In this document: positions 1 through 11,163 of the stretch, piece after piece
Layout of the letters: each line of letters starts with the position of its first letter
How positions within the stretch are numbered: the first letter of the stretch is position 1
Assembly (NCBI GenBank): GCA_020002185.1
Contig: CM034531.1
Span: forward strand, 46,919,602 to 46,983,601
Origin: Paraescarpia echinospica
Taxonomy: Eukaryota > Annelida > Polychaeta > Sabellida > Siboglinidae
Direction of reading: 5' to 3'
DNA: 64,000 nucleotides
Made by a program: the position numbers and the translations under genes
The notes under the pieces: generated by a model
The model's database searches: none
Told to the model about the DNA's origin: nothing
Seen by the model: only the letters and a program-made list of their open reading frames with translations

Positions 1-2455
1 CCAGCAGCCCCTCCCCCACTGCATTACTGTTGTTGTAGTTGCCGTCCACTGCTCCCTGCCAACAGGGCGGCAGCAGCCCCTCCCCCCATTGCATTGCTGT
101 TGTTATAGTTGCCGTCCACTGCTCCCTGCCAACAGGGCGCCAGCAGCCCCTCCCCCACTGCATTGCTGTTGTTGTAGTTGCCGTCCACTGCTCCCTACCA
201 ACAGGGCGGCAGCAGCCCCTCCCCCCATTGCATTGCTGTTGTTGTATTTGCCGTCCACTGCTCCCTACCAACAGGGCGCCAACAGCCCCTCCCCCACTGC
301 ATTGCTGTTGTTGTAGTTGCCGTCCACTGCTCCCTACCAACAGGGCGGCAGCAGCCCTGTGTATCATTGTTGTTGTTATAAAGTTGCCGGGTCCACTGCT
401 CCCTACCAACAGGGCGCCAGCAGCCCCTCCCCCACTGCATTGCTGTTGTTGTAGTTGCCGTCCACTGCTCCCTGCCAACAGGGCGGCAGCAGCCCCTCCC
501 CCATTGCACTGTTGTTGTTGTAGTTGCCGTCCACTGCTCCTACCAGCAGGGCGGCAGCAGCCCCTCCCCCCACTGCACTGCTGTTGTTATAGTTGCCGTC
601 TACTGCTCCCTACCAGCAGGGCGACAGCAGCCCTTCCCCCCATTGCACTGCTGTTGTCATAGTTGCCGACCACTGCTCCCTACCAACAGGGCGCCAGCAG
701 CTCCTCCCTCCATTGCACTGCTGTTGTCATAGTTGCCGACCACTGCTCCCTACCAACAGGGCGCCAGCAGCCCCTCCCTCCACTGCACTGCTGTTGTTGT
801 AGATGCCGTCCACTGCTCCCTACCAGCAGGGCGGCAGCAGCCCCTCCTCCCATTGCACTGCTGTTGTTATAGTTGCCGTCCACTGCTCCCTACCAACAGG
901 GCGCCAGCAGCCCCTCCCTCCACTGCACTGCTGTTGTAGTTGCCGTCCACTGCTCCCTACCAACAGGGCGCGAGCAGCCCCTCCCTCCATTGCACTGCTG
1001 TTGTAGTTGCCGTCCACTGCTCCCTACCAACAGGGCGGCAGCAGCCCCTCCCCCACTACATTGCTGTTGTTGTAGTTGCCGTCCACTGCTCCCTACCAAC
1101 AGGGCGGCAGCAGCCCCTCCCCCCATTGCATTGCTGTTGTTGTAGTTGCCGTCCACTGCTCCCTACCAACAGGGCGCCAGCAGCCCCTCCCCCACTGCAT
1201 TGCTGTTGTTGTAGTTGCCGTCCACTGCTCCCTACCAACAGGGCGGCAGCAGCCCCTCCCCCCATTGCATTGCTGTTGTTATAGTTGCCGTCCACTGCTC
1301 CCTACCAACAGGGCGCCAGCAGCCCCCCCCACTGCATTGCTGTTGTTGTAGTTGCCGTCCACTGCTCCCTGCCAACAGGGCGGCAGCAGCCCCTCCCCCA
1401 TTGCACTGTTGTTGTTGTAGTTGCCGTCCACTGCTCCTACCAGCAGGGCGGCAGCAGCCCCTCCCCCCACTGCACTGCTGTTGTTATAGTTGCCGTCTAC
1501 TGCTTCCTACCAGCAGGGCGACAGCAGCCCCTCCCCCCATTGCACTGCTGTTGTCATAGTTGCCGACCACTGCTCCCTACCAACAGGGCGCCAGCAGCCC
1601 CTCCCTCCATTGCACTGCTGTTGTCATAGTTGCCGACCACTGCTCCCTACCAACAGGGCGCCAGCAGCCCCTCCCTCCACTGCACTGCTGTTGTTGTAGA
1701 TGCCGTCCACTGCTCCCTACCAGCAGGGCGGCAGCAGCCCCTCCCCCCATTGCACTGCTGTTGTTATAGTTGCCGTCCACTGCTCCCTACCAACAGGGCG
1801 CCAGCAGCCCCTCCCTCCACTGCACTGCTGTTGTAGTTGCTGTCCACTGCTCCCTACCAACAGGGCGCGAGCAGCATTGCAGTCCACTGCTCCCTACCAA
1901 CAGGGCGCCAGCAGCCCCTCCCTCCATTGCACTGCTGTTGTGTCCACTGCTCCCTACCAACAGGGCGCCAGCAGCCCCTCCCTCCACTGCACTGCTGTTG
2001 TAGTTGCCGTCCACTGCTCCCTACCAGCAGGGCGCCAGCAGCCCCTCCCTCCACTGCACTGCTGTTGTTGTAGTTGCCGTCCACTGCTCCCTACCAGCAG
2101 GGCGCCAGCAGCCCCTCCCTCCACTGCACTGCTGTTGTTATAGTTGCCGTCCACTGCTCCCTACCAACAGGGCGCCAGCAGCCCCTCCCTCCACTGCACT
2201 GCTGTTGTAGTTGCCGTCCACTGCTCCCTACCAGCAGGGCGGCAGCAGCCCCTCCCTCCACTGCACTGCTGTTGTAGTTGCCGTCCACTGCTCCCTACCA
2301 GCAGGGCGGCAGCAGCCCCTCCCTCCACTGCACTGCTGCTGTTGTTGTTGCCGTCCACTGCTCCCTACCAGCAGGGCGCCAGCAGCCCCTCCCCTCCACT
2401 GCACTGCTGTTGTAGTTGCCGTCCACTGCTCCCTACCAGCAGGGCGGCAGCAGCC
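1..2455. repeat. 70-bp minisatellite, about 35 units
   Basis: Tandem array with a base period of 70 bp; each unit carries the landmark GTCCACTGCTCC followed by CAACAGGGCG or CAGCAGGGCG. Some units are 67 or 64 bp because they lose a GTT triplet or part of the TGCTGTTGTTGTAGTT tract, and units near 1850-1950 are shorter and scrambled. Open frames across the array on both strands come from the repeat and not from genes. The array runs to the left edge of the window, so its true start is not seen. Its right edge decays into unique sequence near 2455. Confidence 0.95.
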
Positions 2456-2827
2456 CCTTTCTCCACCTTTCACCTTCGTTTGACTTTGTTCAATCACTCG
2501 TCACGCAGTACTCGTATCTCTGCTATGGTCGTCCCCCTTTCTCGCAACCTTGGTGTTTTTCCGCCTCTCTTTGGTAGTCTCCTCTTTCATCACGTGACCT
2601 GACCACCTCACCAAGCTGAGCATACTGCAGCGTGGAACACAATATGTCAATAAGCAGTATAGTACGACGACATTTAACTGGTCCTAACCTGTAACCTGGG
2701 ATGAATGTTCATTTATAAAATAACCAGGTTATAAAAAAATCCTCCACTAAACAAAATCCGCTGTTACATTTAAGTAGCTGTGTTTTTTCAGTACGCAAAA
2801 AGCCGCCTCCATATCACTGAACACATG
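2456..2827. other. unique spacer, no gene recognised
   Basis: Non-repetitive sequence between two minisatellites. I see no motif or convincing reading frame. Confidence 0.5.
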
Positions 2828-3058
2828 ATTTATGTGACACACCGACGAAAGTGTACTGAGGACACTATTTCTGTGACACACCGACGAAAGTGTACTGAGG
2901 ACATTATTTATGTGACACACCGACGAAAGCGTACTGAGGACATTATTTTTGTGACACACCGACGATAGTGTACTGAGGACATTATTTATGTGACACACCG
3001 ACGAAAGTGTACTGAGGACATTACTTCTGCGACACACCGGCGGAAGTGTCCCGGTGGT
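2828..3058. repeat. 39-bp minisatellite, about 6 units
   Basis: Units begin at 2828, 2867, 2906, 2945, 2984 and 3023 and share GTGACACACCGACGAAAGTG. The last unit is degenerate. The period is a multiple of three, so a 13-residue repeating frame is open on both strands, but nothing else suggests coding. Confidence 0.93.
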
Positions 3059-4139
3059 GCGCCCTAGTGTTGACAGTTTCCAGTGTACAAGATCACCTTT
3101 AAGGAGCGAAATATGTTTTAAAGAGCATAATTCGGGCGAAGAGATCATAAGCACGCTAGCGAAACGGTCCCCGTATAGCGGCATGCAGTATCTGATGAAA
3201 CGATAATCTTCTTACGCAAGGGTAAGCGTCACGTAAAACAGCACAGGTGACGTAGGCCTAACAATGCTGACTATACAATAAAGGGTTGTCGCAGCCGCCA
3301 TAATTAACATATCCATCACGTGACCTGTTGCCTAGCAAAACCACCGACAAACCATCAAAAATAGATGCCGAACACGTGGTGGGTTCGTACATTCCGTCGT
3401 ATATATCGTCGAAATTCCGGCCCCAGAAATACTTCATTATGACAAAAACATCAGGCAAAGTTTCTAAAGTGACAACTGTATGCGGTTATGTTTGTTCGTT
3501 ATTAACATTGTTGGCATAGGCAGAGTTTGACGGAGGTCACGCGCAAAATTGTGATTGTGACGTAGGCAAACCGCGACGTACTGATATAAATTGTTCGGGT
3601 GACATGCATTGAAATTTATTGGAAAATTCCTCGGTCGCTGTTGAATATTTATTGGTACCACAAAGCCGCCGTTACAATGTATGGGGATAGATGAAATGGA
3701 TGAACATCAATAGAACGATGTATAGACTACGACAGTTTTATCTGCACACTTGTTTAATTACAAAGTGAGATCATGCAACGATAAATGGTTGACCTTAAAA
3801 GCATCAAAGTAGGATGACAAAACATAAACAAGAGCCGTTTTACGGTGATGAGTTACAACCGTCTCAGCGGACAAATGTCAAAAACTAACCATATTAGTTT
3901 CGTGACAGAAAGAGTAGGTGGCTTTTCCGTGGTTTAGCAGGACGATAATAAACCACGCAGAATTGTGGCTTCAAAAAAACAACGTCAATCTTCCAATTAC
4001 CAGAAAAAGAGAGACGTTCCAGTAACAACGGTGCTTGCGCAGTTGGGGCGGGAACAAAATTCATATCGGGGGGGCTACCAGAGCTTCAGCACCACTGAAC
4101 AATTTTCGCCGCCGCATACATCTTCCTTAACCTCGTGGC
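3059..4139. other. no gene recognised
   Basis: Only short open frames without family motifs. I found no repeat structure. Confidence 0.45.
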
Positions 4140-4490
4140 TGTCTCGGTTTGCACGACTATGACATCGGAAGACGGGGGTGGGGTGCTGTTGGAAATGTTT
4201 CGCCGCGGCGCGGGGGATGCTGTTAGAATTCTTTTTCGCCGCTGCGCCGATGTAACTTCAGCTTCTCCGCTGCCTCGGCTGTGAACTCATGACATCCGAA
4301 GACGGGGGAGGGAGCGGTGCTGTTGACAATTTTTTTACGTCGCGCTTCTGCTGTCAATTTACCTTCTCCAGCTTCTCTCCGCTGTCTGAGCTGAAATGAT
4401 GACATCCGAAGACGGGATGGGGGGGGGTGAGGGGTTGCTTTGTAAAAAATATTTTTCACCGCCTCACCGCCAATTACTGAGAGGAGGGGG
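4140..4490. repeat. diverged tandem repeat, 3 units of about 110-130 bp
   Basis: GACATC(C/G)GAAGACGGG recurs at about 4162, 4290 and 4402. Each copy is followed by a G-rich run, GTTGxxxAxxTTTTT-like sequence and a CGCCGC/CTCCGC-rich segment, and preceded by a CTCGG/CTGAG box. The units are strongly diverged, so this is an old local amplification. Confidence 0.65.
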
Positions 4491-5287
4491 CAGAAAACCA
4501 TGTACATTTCCACCCACCATTGACTCGCCACAAAACAAACACTCACGCTCACATTTGATGGAGGGCAGAACCATATGTCTGCCCCCACCCCGGAGAAATT
4601 CCAGGGGGCAGCTCCCATCATACCCCCTCTTCCCGCGTCTATGTGCTTACGAGGCGTCTTATGTGGGGAAATAATATTTTACACCATAAGTGGTCTGCAA
4701 GATTATCTTGAGGATCACCATTTTGCAATGAAAAGATGCGCGTTCGACGCCAGTTATCTCGTTTGTCGTGGTTTACGACCTGGTCTGATCCATCCACACG
4801 CCCGGGCCCGAACCGGGTGACCGCCAGCGTGAATTAATGCGAGCACATTGATTATAACCCTGTCCAGTCTAAACGCATTGTCGTCGCGCGGTCGAGTGTG
4901 CGGTCAATACGAGAGATGCCGAGAAATATTGACGAGCCACTAACAGAGGGCGTGTCGTTTTGACGATACGGCTTAGTTTTATGAATAGCGCTTCGCGTCT
5001 GTACCGATTCTGTGCGCCAAAATTTAGCGCTGTGTGATTAGTGGATGGCGGGTGTTCCACCGTTGTTTATGTGTCCCTGGCGTTTTCTCGTTAATATGTC
5101 GTTTTAATGCACAAGACGTTGGAGACGTTTTTATATTGTCTGGGATGGAATGCGATAGAGGAAAGTTCGAGCCATATAGGCCTACAGCTCTGCATAAAAT
5201 TGATCTAGGAGACGCAACTGTGTCGTCGATATTTATTTTCTTTATAAACATAACGACTGATGTGACCAGATTAGTTTGTTCTTTCTG
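4491..5287. other. no gene recognised
   Basis: Mixed-composition sequence. A GC-rich imperfect palindrome (CCCGGGCCCGAACCGGG) lies at about 4801-4817. I recognise no coding feature. Confidence 0.4.
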
Positions 5288-5395
5288 GTGATCTGTATGA
5301 CCTCCGTGGTTGATGTGATCTGTATGACCTCCGTGGTTGATGTGATCTGTATGACCTCCGTGGTTGATGTGATCTGTATGACCTCCGTGGTTGAT
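5288..5395. repeat. 27-bp minisatellite, 4 nearly identical units
   Basis: Four consecutive units containing TGTATGACCTCCGTGGTTGA. Identity between units is near-perfect, which suggests recent expansion. Confidence 0.95.
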
Positions 5396-8270
5396 GTGAA
5401 ATCCACGGGTCGTTTGACCTACTTGATTTTTGTAACCTTTTTGTGGCCTGCTTCAAAGTCTGGGTAGAGTTGCGTATTGTCATCTCTGTTTCCTCTTAAA
5501 GGTGAACATACTACCCAAACCAACGCTGCGGCGTTGCCGGGCGGAAAAAAAGACTAGATAGATCACGTCTTCGCATGAAGGATCTTCTTCTAACACGAAA
5601 TCTGAAATCAAGTAAAATTTCACCAAAAGCACGAACATCTGCTGCCATGGTCATACCAACATGGCAGGCCACGCCTTGAACTGGCGGTGACATTGACAAG
5701 AACAAACAGTTCACAAAAGCAAGACTACGCCGCCACAAACAAGTGTCACTAGACGACATTGTCTCTTGGGACAGAAGTCAGTCACAGAGATAATTTCCTT
5801 CTGCGGAATAGTCAAATTCTTCTTCAAAACAACTGTGACATGAGATTTGGTTTCCTGGTCCTGCAACTTGGTGGTGTCAATACGATGCTGGTTCCTTCCT
5901 CCCTCCTTGTCCTTCGTCGCGTTCAGGACGAATTTCCCTATCTGCAGGTTTTGATTGCAACCAACATCAGATAAATTTCTTATTCGGACGTCTTGTGGAG
6001 CGCCCTCAGTTCCCGATGATAAATTGTAGATAGATCTGTAGATAGATCTGTGTAGCTATCGATGGTGTCGTCTGGGGAACGCCGTGTCTGCCAGCGCCCA
6101 CGTCCACGACCAGGCTGGCGTGTCTCCACTTGTGGGTTCCAATCAATGTGGTTCCTATTGGTATTTCGTATCAGAATGTGGATATTGCCACCCCAGCATC
6201 AGCTCTTATGGTAAGGAGTATATATTGTAAAACGATGAGTCCTACCGCCAGTAATTTTGGATCGAATGGTGATGCTTCCCTAAATGTCACTCCAAAATAC
6301 AAACACAAACAAATTGTTAGTATGTTTGTGGTGTCTAAGTGAGGTATCTTGTTTGTGGTGTCTACGTGGGCCCACTTGAAATCTTCTTCAGTAATGAATC
6401 AGTAAAACCAATGTCTACACCCTCGCAATACTCGGGTGCTGCTGGTCAAAACTTGGAAGTAAGACGTTATCCAATGATGTCACTTGCCTTTCATCTTTGG
6501 CGTGGTCGGGTTTCGGCCAGTCGTGGCTATTATTACGTGTAAAGTTCGGACAGTAGAAGTAATTAGCAGAGAACTGGGGATGGCCGATCTTAACAACACC
6601 GCAAACTTGTGAGAATGGTCGGAATGGTAATTATTTCGATTCCACAGAATTATCCTGTGATATGGGCCGCGGGCGTTTACATGTTCCCACGGCCACAGTC
6701 AACATCGGCGAAGACAGCAACTAGAGCGAAGTACAACTAAACTCCCGTGCACTTCCATACTGTGCGTAGGATATCTTCCAGATGTAATGTTGTTAACTAC
6801 CACCCATGGGGCCCTGGCTTGCGAGGATGAATGACTGCGCCATGCTTTCTTTTGATGACTACCTCAACAAGACTTCCTGAGACTCTGTCTACATCAACGC
6901 AAAGTTTTTGGCGTGCTCGGCCTCGAAGAACAACCAATCAGTTCTGACTTGAGATGTACCTTCAAGTCTCGACAACATGATTGTCATACTGACTAGGCAG
7001 TGAGTCCGTGATGCAATGAATATGCTAAATATATTGCTAATGTTTAAATGCAATGCTAAAGAATGACAATCATAGTGCTTGCTGTATGTCACCTAAAGGG
7101 TCACTATCATATTTAGGTATACTTTCGATGATCTGTCTCAATCGTATCATTCATATAATTCTTTTTATATTGCATTACGAGTATTCTTGTAGTGCTCTAC
7201 AAGAGTATGTTGAAATGGACGGAGTGGATTTCGAAGATGTCGCTAGATACTTCAAAGTTTTGTGCATAATCAATTGGTACAGTATATGTTTCCTCGTAAA
7301 AATTGCCACTGATCTCTTGCACTAAGTCGTTCTGGTTTTTTGACAAGTTCTTTGTGTTTGAAATATTCTTCGGAAAATCCAGCGTTTACTGTAGTTCCCC
7401 AACTGACACTTGCTGTGTAACTAACGATGCTTTCTTGTAGCCATTATCCAACTGAACACGCTTGCAGTCTTACATTTTGACTGGAATTTATTTTCTCTTT
7501 TGCCTGCAGGAGCAGTTGAACATATTTTTCTGATGACTATCTACGACGTATTCAAGTTCTACTTCATTACCATTTCAAGCATTTCTCAAATTTAGAATGA
7601 AAATTATGTAGGCCCTAAACGATGAAACATAGACAAACTATCTTCTGCGGGCAGATTGAAATGCTCCCTTCGTTTGGTTTTAGTTTTCTCTAACACAAGT
7701 GGTTCACAATAATATTCTTTAATAGGAATGCGCACAATAGTCACGGTGAAGGTTGTGCAGAGAGTCTTTGAGAATATGTACCCGCTTCCTGTCATTTCCT
7801 CCCGTTACACAACCGTTTTACGTGGCAGATATGTAACATTAATCGATCTTTTAAGAACTCGTTGCACTTAACCTGGTTTTCTTTTAATGTCTTTGTAGAT
7901 TTGTGTGGGTTATGTTTTTCTATAAACATGTCCGGCATCAAGGATACTAGGAGTTTTTTGCCACACTCAGTTGATATAGAAACAATACTAAGAGCTTCCA
8001 CAAGAGTAATCGTGAACGTTGTGATGAAATGTTGTATACGCAACGATAGCATCCCACAAGAGAGCATTCAAATATAGTAATGACAGTCATTGACGTACTT
8101 ATTTAACTTAGATGTAATTACACTGAGCTTTTTTCAGTTTTTAATTAATTTAGGTGTCGAATTCAATCAGTTAAGGTATGAAAATGTGTGGATCACTACA
8201 AATATCAAATTTATGAAATTATACAAATAGCTATTACGAGATAATAATAATAATGTATTAATAAGAAATT
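5396..8270. other. no gene recognised
   Basis: About 2.9 kb with only short, unconvincing open frames. A small TAGATAGATCTG duplication lies near 6028-6052. I see no protein motif, RNA gene or transposon end. Confidence 0.45.
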
Positions 8271-8335
8271 TGCTTACCCACTGTTTGATTACCCACTGTT
8301 TGATTACCCATTGTTTGATTACCCATTGTTTTCTA
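8271..8335. repeat. 15-bp minisatellite, about 4 units
   Basis: Tandem units of TGTTTGATTACCCA(C/T), just upstream of the pogo-like element. Confidence 0.9.
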
Positions 8336-8511
8336 AAGTAGGTTAAATTTGGAAGATCATTTGGCAAGTCTATTTTAACTTAGACCTATATTTTGAAGTA
8401 AAGTAGGACCATTTCTTGGCGTAGAATGAAGAAATGAATATATTTGCTGAAAGAAAAATGAATATATAATATTACTGAAATATCTCGTTGATACAAGGCC
8501 ATTGGAGTGTA

Positions 8512-8539
8512 GGGTATGGTGGGGCAAAGAACCCCCGTG
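8512..8539 (+). repeat. left terminal inverted repeat of the pogo-like element
   Basis: GGGTATGGTGGGGCAAAGAA and the following CCCCC match the reverse complement of 13028-13055 with a few mismatches. The TA at 8510-8511 is the presumed target-site duplication. Confidence 0.7.
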
Positions 8540-8871
8540 GGGTAACAAGCCCTCCTTGTATTACGTCGGTTATACGTCTGTGTCTGGTGGACGAATACAA
8601 TGCTGCCACCTAGTGACTATTTTGACCGAAAAGCAGACGCAGGCTAAAAACTCTGTTAGTATTAGCATTTTAAGTTTTGTTGCATGTTTAATGTAATATT
8701 TGTGTGTTTGTAAAGCTTTACTGCAACGATTGGATTACACATAGCTTCGTGCAATTGTTGTTATATTCATCATTAGTCCATACAGCTTCATTCATTTTTA
8801 GAAAAAAAATGGGCGATAATTAGTATTAACACGGGAATTGACATTTGTCTAGATCATGCATGCTGGGGGCA

Positions 8872-8951
8872 AGAAGTCCCCCTACTGTGCGGGGCAAGAC
8901 GCCCCCGGGCGCACAGTAGACGCCCCCGCAGAGGGGGTGTCTTGCCCCACG
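8872..8951. repeat. GC-rich subterminal inverted repeats
   Basis: Several copies of GGGGCAAGACGCCCCC and its complement GGGGGTGTCTTGCCCC are arranged as stem-loops. Related copies lie at about 9535-9577 and 12837-12876 near right-end sequence. Their position inside the ends suggests transposase-binding subterminal repeats, but this is inference. Confidence 0.6.
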
Positions 8952-9173
8952 TGATTTGGGTAACGCACAATCATGAGTAGGTTACGAAAATATATTCGTT
9001 TTGTGTAACTGGAGAGATAATTTCATAGTGCGCAGTAATGCTCCATTACTATGTTGACAACTGACCATGTATCTAAAGTTCCGCTCAAACGGTCAGTGCG
9101 GAATGTTATTCACAACGCAATATTTGCAGACCTGTATGTGGTGTGATAACTTGTTTAGTGAGCTGTTTTTTAA

Positions 9174-9481
9174 ACGCTGAAAGCTGCACTCTTAGCTTTG
9201 GAGCAGCACCCGTTGAAGACAGTCAGTCGGCTGTATAACGTTCCCACACGTACGTTGCGTAGACACCGTGACAACAGGGTTGCTACTCGGGGTGTCCTTG
9301 CTCTTGGGCCGATGAATACAGCGCAACCTGCTCCCCCTGAGAGCATACTGCGCGACCACATTTCTTACATGGAGAAATGTTTGTATGGGTTGACAACTGT
9401 AGACGTGAGACGCCTGGCCTACGATCTCACCGAGAATTTGGGTTTGAAACACAATTTTTCAGCCGAAACGAAGATGACAGA
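9174..9481 (+). pseudogene. transposase N-terminal part, pipsqueak-like HTH
   Basis: The open frame contains LKTVSRLYNVPTRTLRRHRD, typical of the helix-turn-helix at the N-terminus of pogo/CENP-B-like transposases (DNA binding at element ends). It continues through an IxxYMEKCLYGLTTVDVRRL segment of the linker. No ATG is seen upstream in frame before a stop at 9171, so the start is lost or lies in an upstream exon. The frame leaves transposase sequence at 9481, where a copy of the element's 3' end begins, and homology resumes at about 9761 in another frame. Family assignment is from motif memory. Confidence 0.65.
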
Positions 9482-9760
9482 TTTCAGTATTCGTATGTTA
9501 TAAAATGAAACCGTCTATGGGGCATGGAGCACAAGAGGGCGTCTTGCCCCCAAGTATGGGGCAAGACGTCCCCTTGGGACAATATTTTTAATTAACGATT
9601 ATAAAATATATTGTTGTCAAATCCTTTGGTAATACACAGCATAACCGCACTGCAATCGTATGACAGTAACAGGAAGTCAAAATTACAAATTCGTGAATAG
9701 CTATGCTCATTTTCCCTTAAGGGGGGCTCCATCCCCCATCCTACCTTATAATTGATGGCA
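9482..9760 (+). mobile_element. copy of the element's own 3' end inserted in its transposase gene
   Basis: The segment runs from TTTCAGTATTCGTATGTTAT through GAAACCGTCTATGGG, AGGGCGTCTTGCCCCC, an AT-rich tract and a right-end-like terminus to ATAATTGAT. It is a diverged direct copy of about 12780-13065. It is flanked on both sides by GACAGA (9476-9481 and 9761-9766), and transposase homology continues across it. The shared ATAATTGAT lies outside the right terminal repeat of the main element, so the copy seems to have carried flanking sequence with it. Confidence 0.7.
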
Positions 9761-11163
9761 GACAGAACGCGACTAGCTGCGCGGGTTCTTCAAACGGCAC
9801 GAAGATTTGGCAATCCAGCGCCCACAGGGCACCAACATTGCGCTGGCTGTCGGTTTCAGTCAACCAAAGGTACGACAATTCTTCGAAACGTATCAATCAC
9901 AATTGGAGATGTCGACGTGTACGTCAGCACGAATATGGAACATGGACGAAATCGGAATAACGAATGTGCAAAAGCCCTGAACGATTGTTGCCACGAAAGG
10001 AGTTCGCCAGGTGGAGAAAGTGACAAGCGGAGGAGCACGGCGCCACCATCACCGTCATCTGTGGGATGAACCCGGTCAGAACATATCTGCCACCGATGTT
10101 CATCTTTCCGAGAAAGAGGATGGTTGAATCGCTGATGACAGGTGCGCCATGTCAATACGTTGGCTACTGCAGTTCCAACGGCTGGACGGACTCTGATCTA
10201 TTTGTGAGGTGGCTGGATCATTTTGTCAATTTCACGAATGCATCAGTTGACGTGCCCCAGATCGTAACCCTCGATGGCCACCACAGTCACAAGACTCTGG
10301 CTGTGGTAGAGTATGCGAGGAGCTGTGGCAATACCTTGATCACACTGCCACCGCACACTACACACAAGGGTGCAGCCCTTGGACAGGTCATACTTCAAAT
10401 CCCTCAAGAGTGCCTACAACGCAGCGGTTGACAGCTGGATGGTCGCCAATCCCGGAAGTAGAATCACCGCATACGACATGGCAGCAATATTGGGAAAAGA
10501 ATTCTTGTGATCCGCCACACCAGACAAAGCCGTGGCAGGCTTTCACGCGTGTGAACGTTGGCCATTCGACGCAGACATCTTCACGGATGAAGACTATGTT
10601 ACCGCTGCGGTTACCGATGAGGATGCCTTGCCACTGACCGTTACATTATCCTTAGTACTGTCGCCAACTGCCAGATCCTCCTCAATACAGCCGCCAACTG
10701 CCGGATCCTCCTCAGTACTGCCGTCAACTGCCGGATCCTCCTCAGTACTGCCGCCAACTGCCGGATCCTCATCAGTACTGCCGCCAACAGCCGGATCCTC
10801 CTCAGTACTGCCGCCAACTGCCGGATCCTCCTCAGTACTGCCGCCAACTGCCGGATCCTCCTAAGTACTGCCGCCAACTGCCGGATCCTCCTCAGTACTG
10901 CCGCCAACTGCCGGATCCTCCTCAGTACAGCCTCCAACTGCCGGATCATCCTCAGTACAGCCTCCAACTGCCGGATCATCTACAGCCTTGTTGGCAACAC
11001 GCCAGTTGGTCAGTGACCTCGTAGAGAGACTGTCGCCAAAACCCAGACTATCTACGCCCGAATACCTACACTCCATTTTCAGGTTGATCACGAGTTTGTC
11101 TCCTTTCAGTATTCGTATGTTATACGATGGTAAAGTTATATTACCTAACAATGAAGGACTGTC
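9761..11163 (+). pseudogene. pogo/CENP-B-type DDE transposase, C-terminal two thirds
   Basis: After the internal insertion the transposase resumes with a CENP-B-like helix segment (LRGFFKRHEDL at about 9779-9811). The first-Asp region (WNMDEIGITNVQKP, about 9934-9975) follows, then MNPVRTYLPPMFIFPRKRM, VGYCSSNGWTDSDLF, the second-Asp motif VTLDGHHSH at about 10266-10292, and LPPHTTHK at about 10345-10368. A frameshift near 10385 moves the frame to YFKSLKSAYNAAVDSWMV. There is a stop in the reading frame at about 10508, and a premature stop at about 10862 within the S/P-rich repeat. The motifs match the DDE_1 family of pogo, Tigger and jerky-like proteins, which cut and paste DNA in the nucleus. 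The multiple lesions mean it is not functional. Confidence 0.7.
10655..10985 (+). repeat. 30-bp in-frame repeat in the transposase tail, about 11 units
   Basis: Units of CCGGATCCTCCTCAGTACTG plus CCGCCAACTG encode a 10-residue SSSVLPPTAG-like repeat in the transposase frame. Each unit holds a BamHI-like GGATCC, mutated to GGATCA in the last ones. One unit has TCA changed to TAA, which stops the frame at about 10862. Confidence 0.92.

Noticed and set aside
3163..3200. Hammerhead-like CTGATGAAACG near GAAACGG
   Set aside because: The stem II position is not base-paired and the GAAAC lies on the wrong side; no stems I or III can be drawn.
4795..4822. CCCGGGCCCGAACCGGGTGACC as a tRNA T-arm
   Set aside because: No anticodon arm or acceptor stem can be placed on either strand; it is a GC-rich imperfect palindrome.
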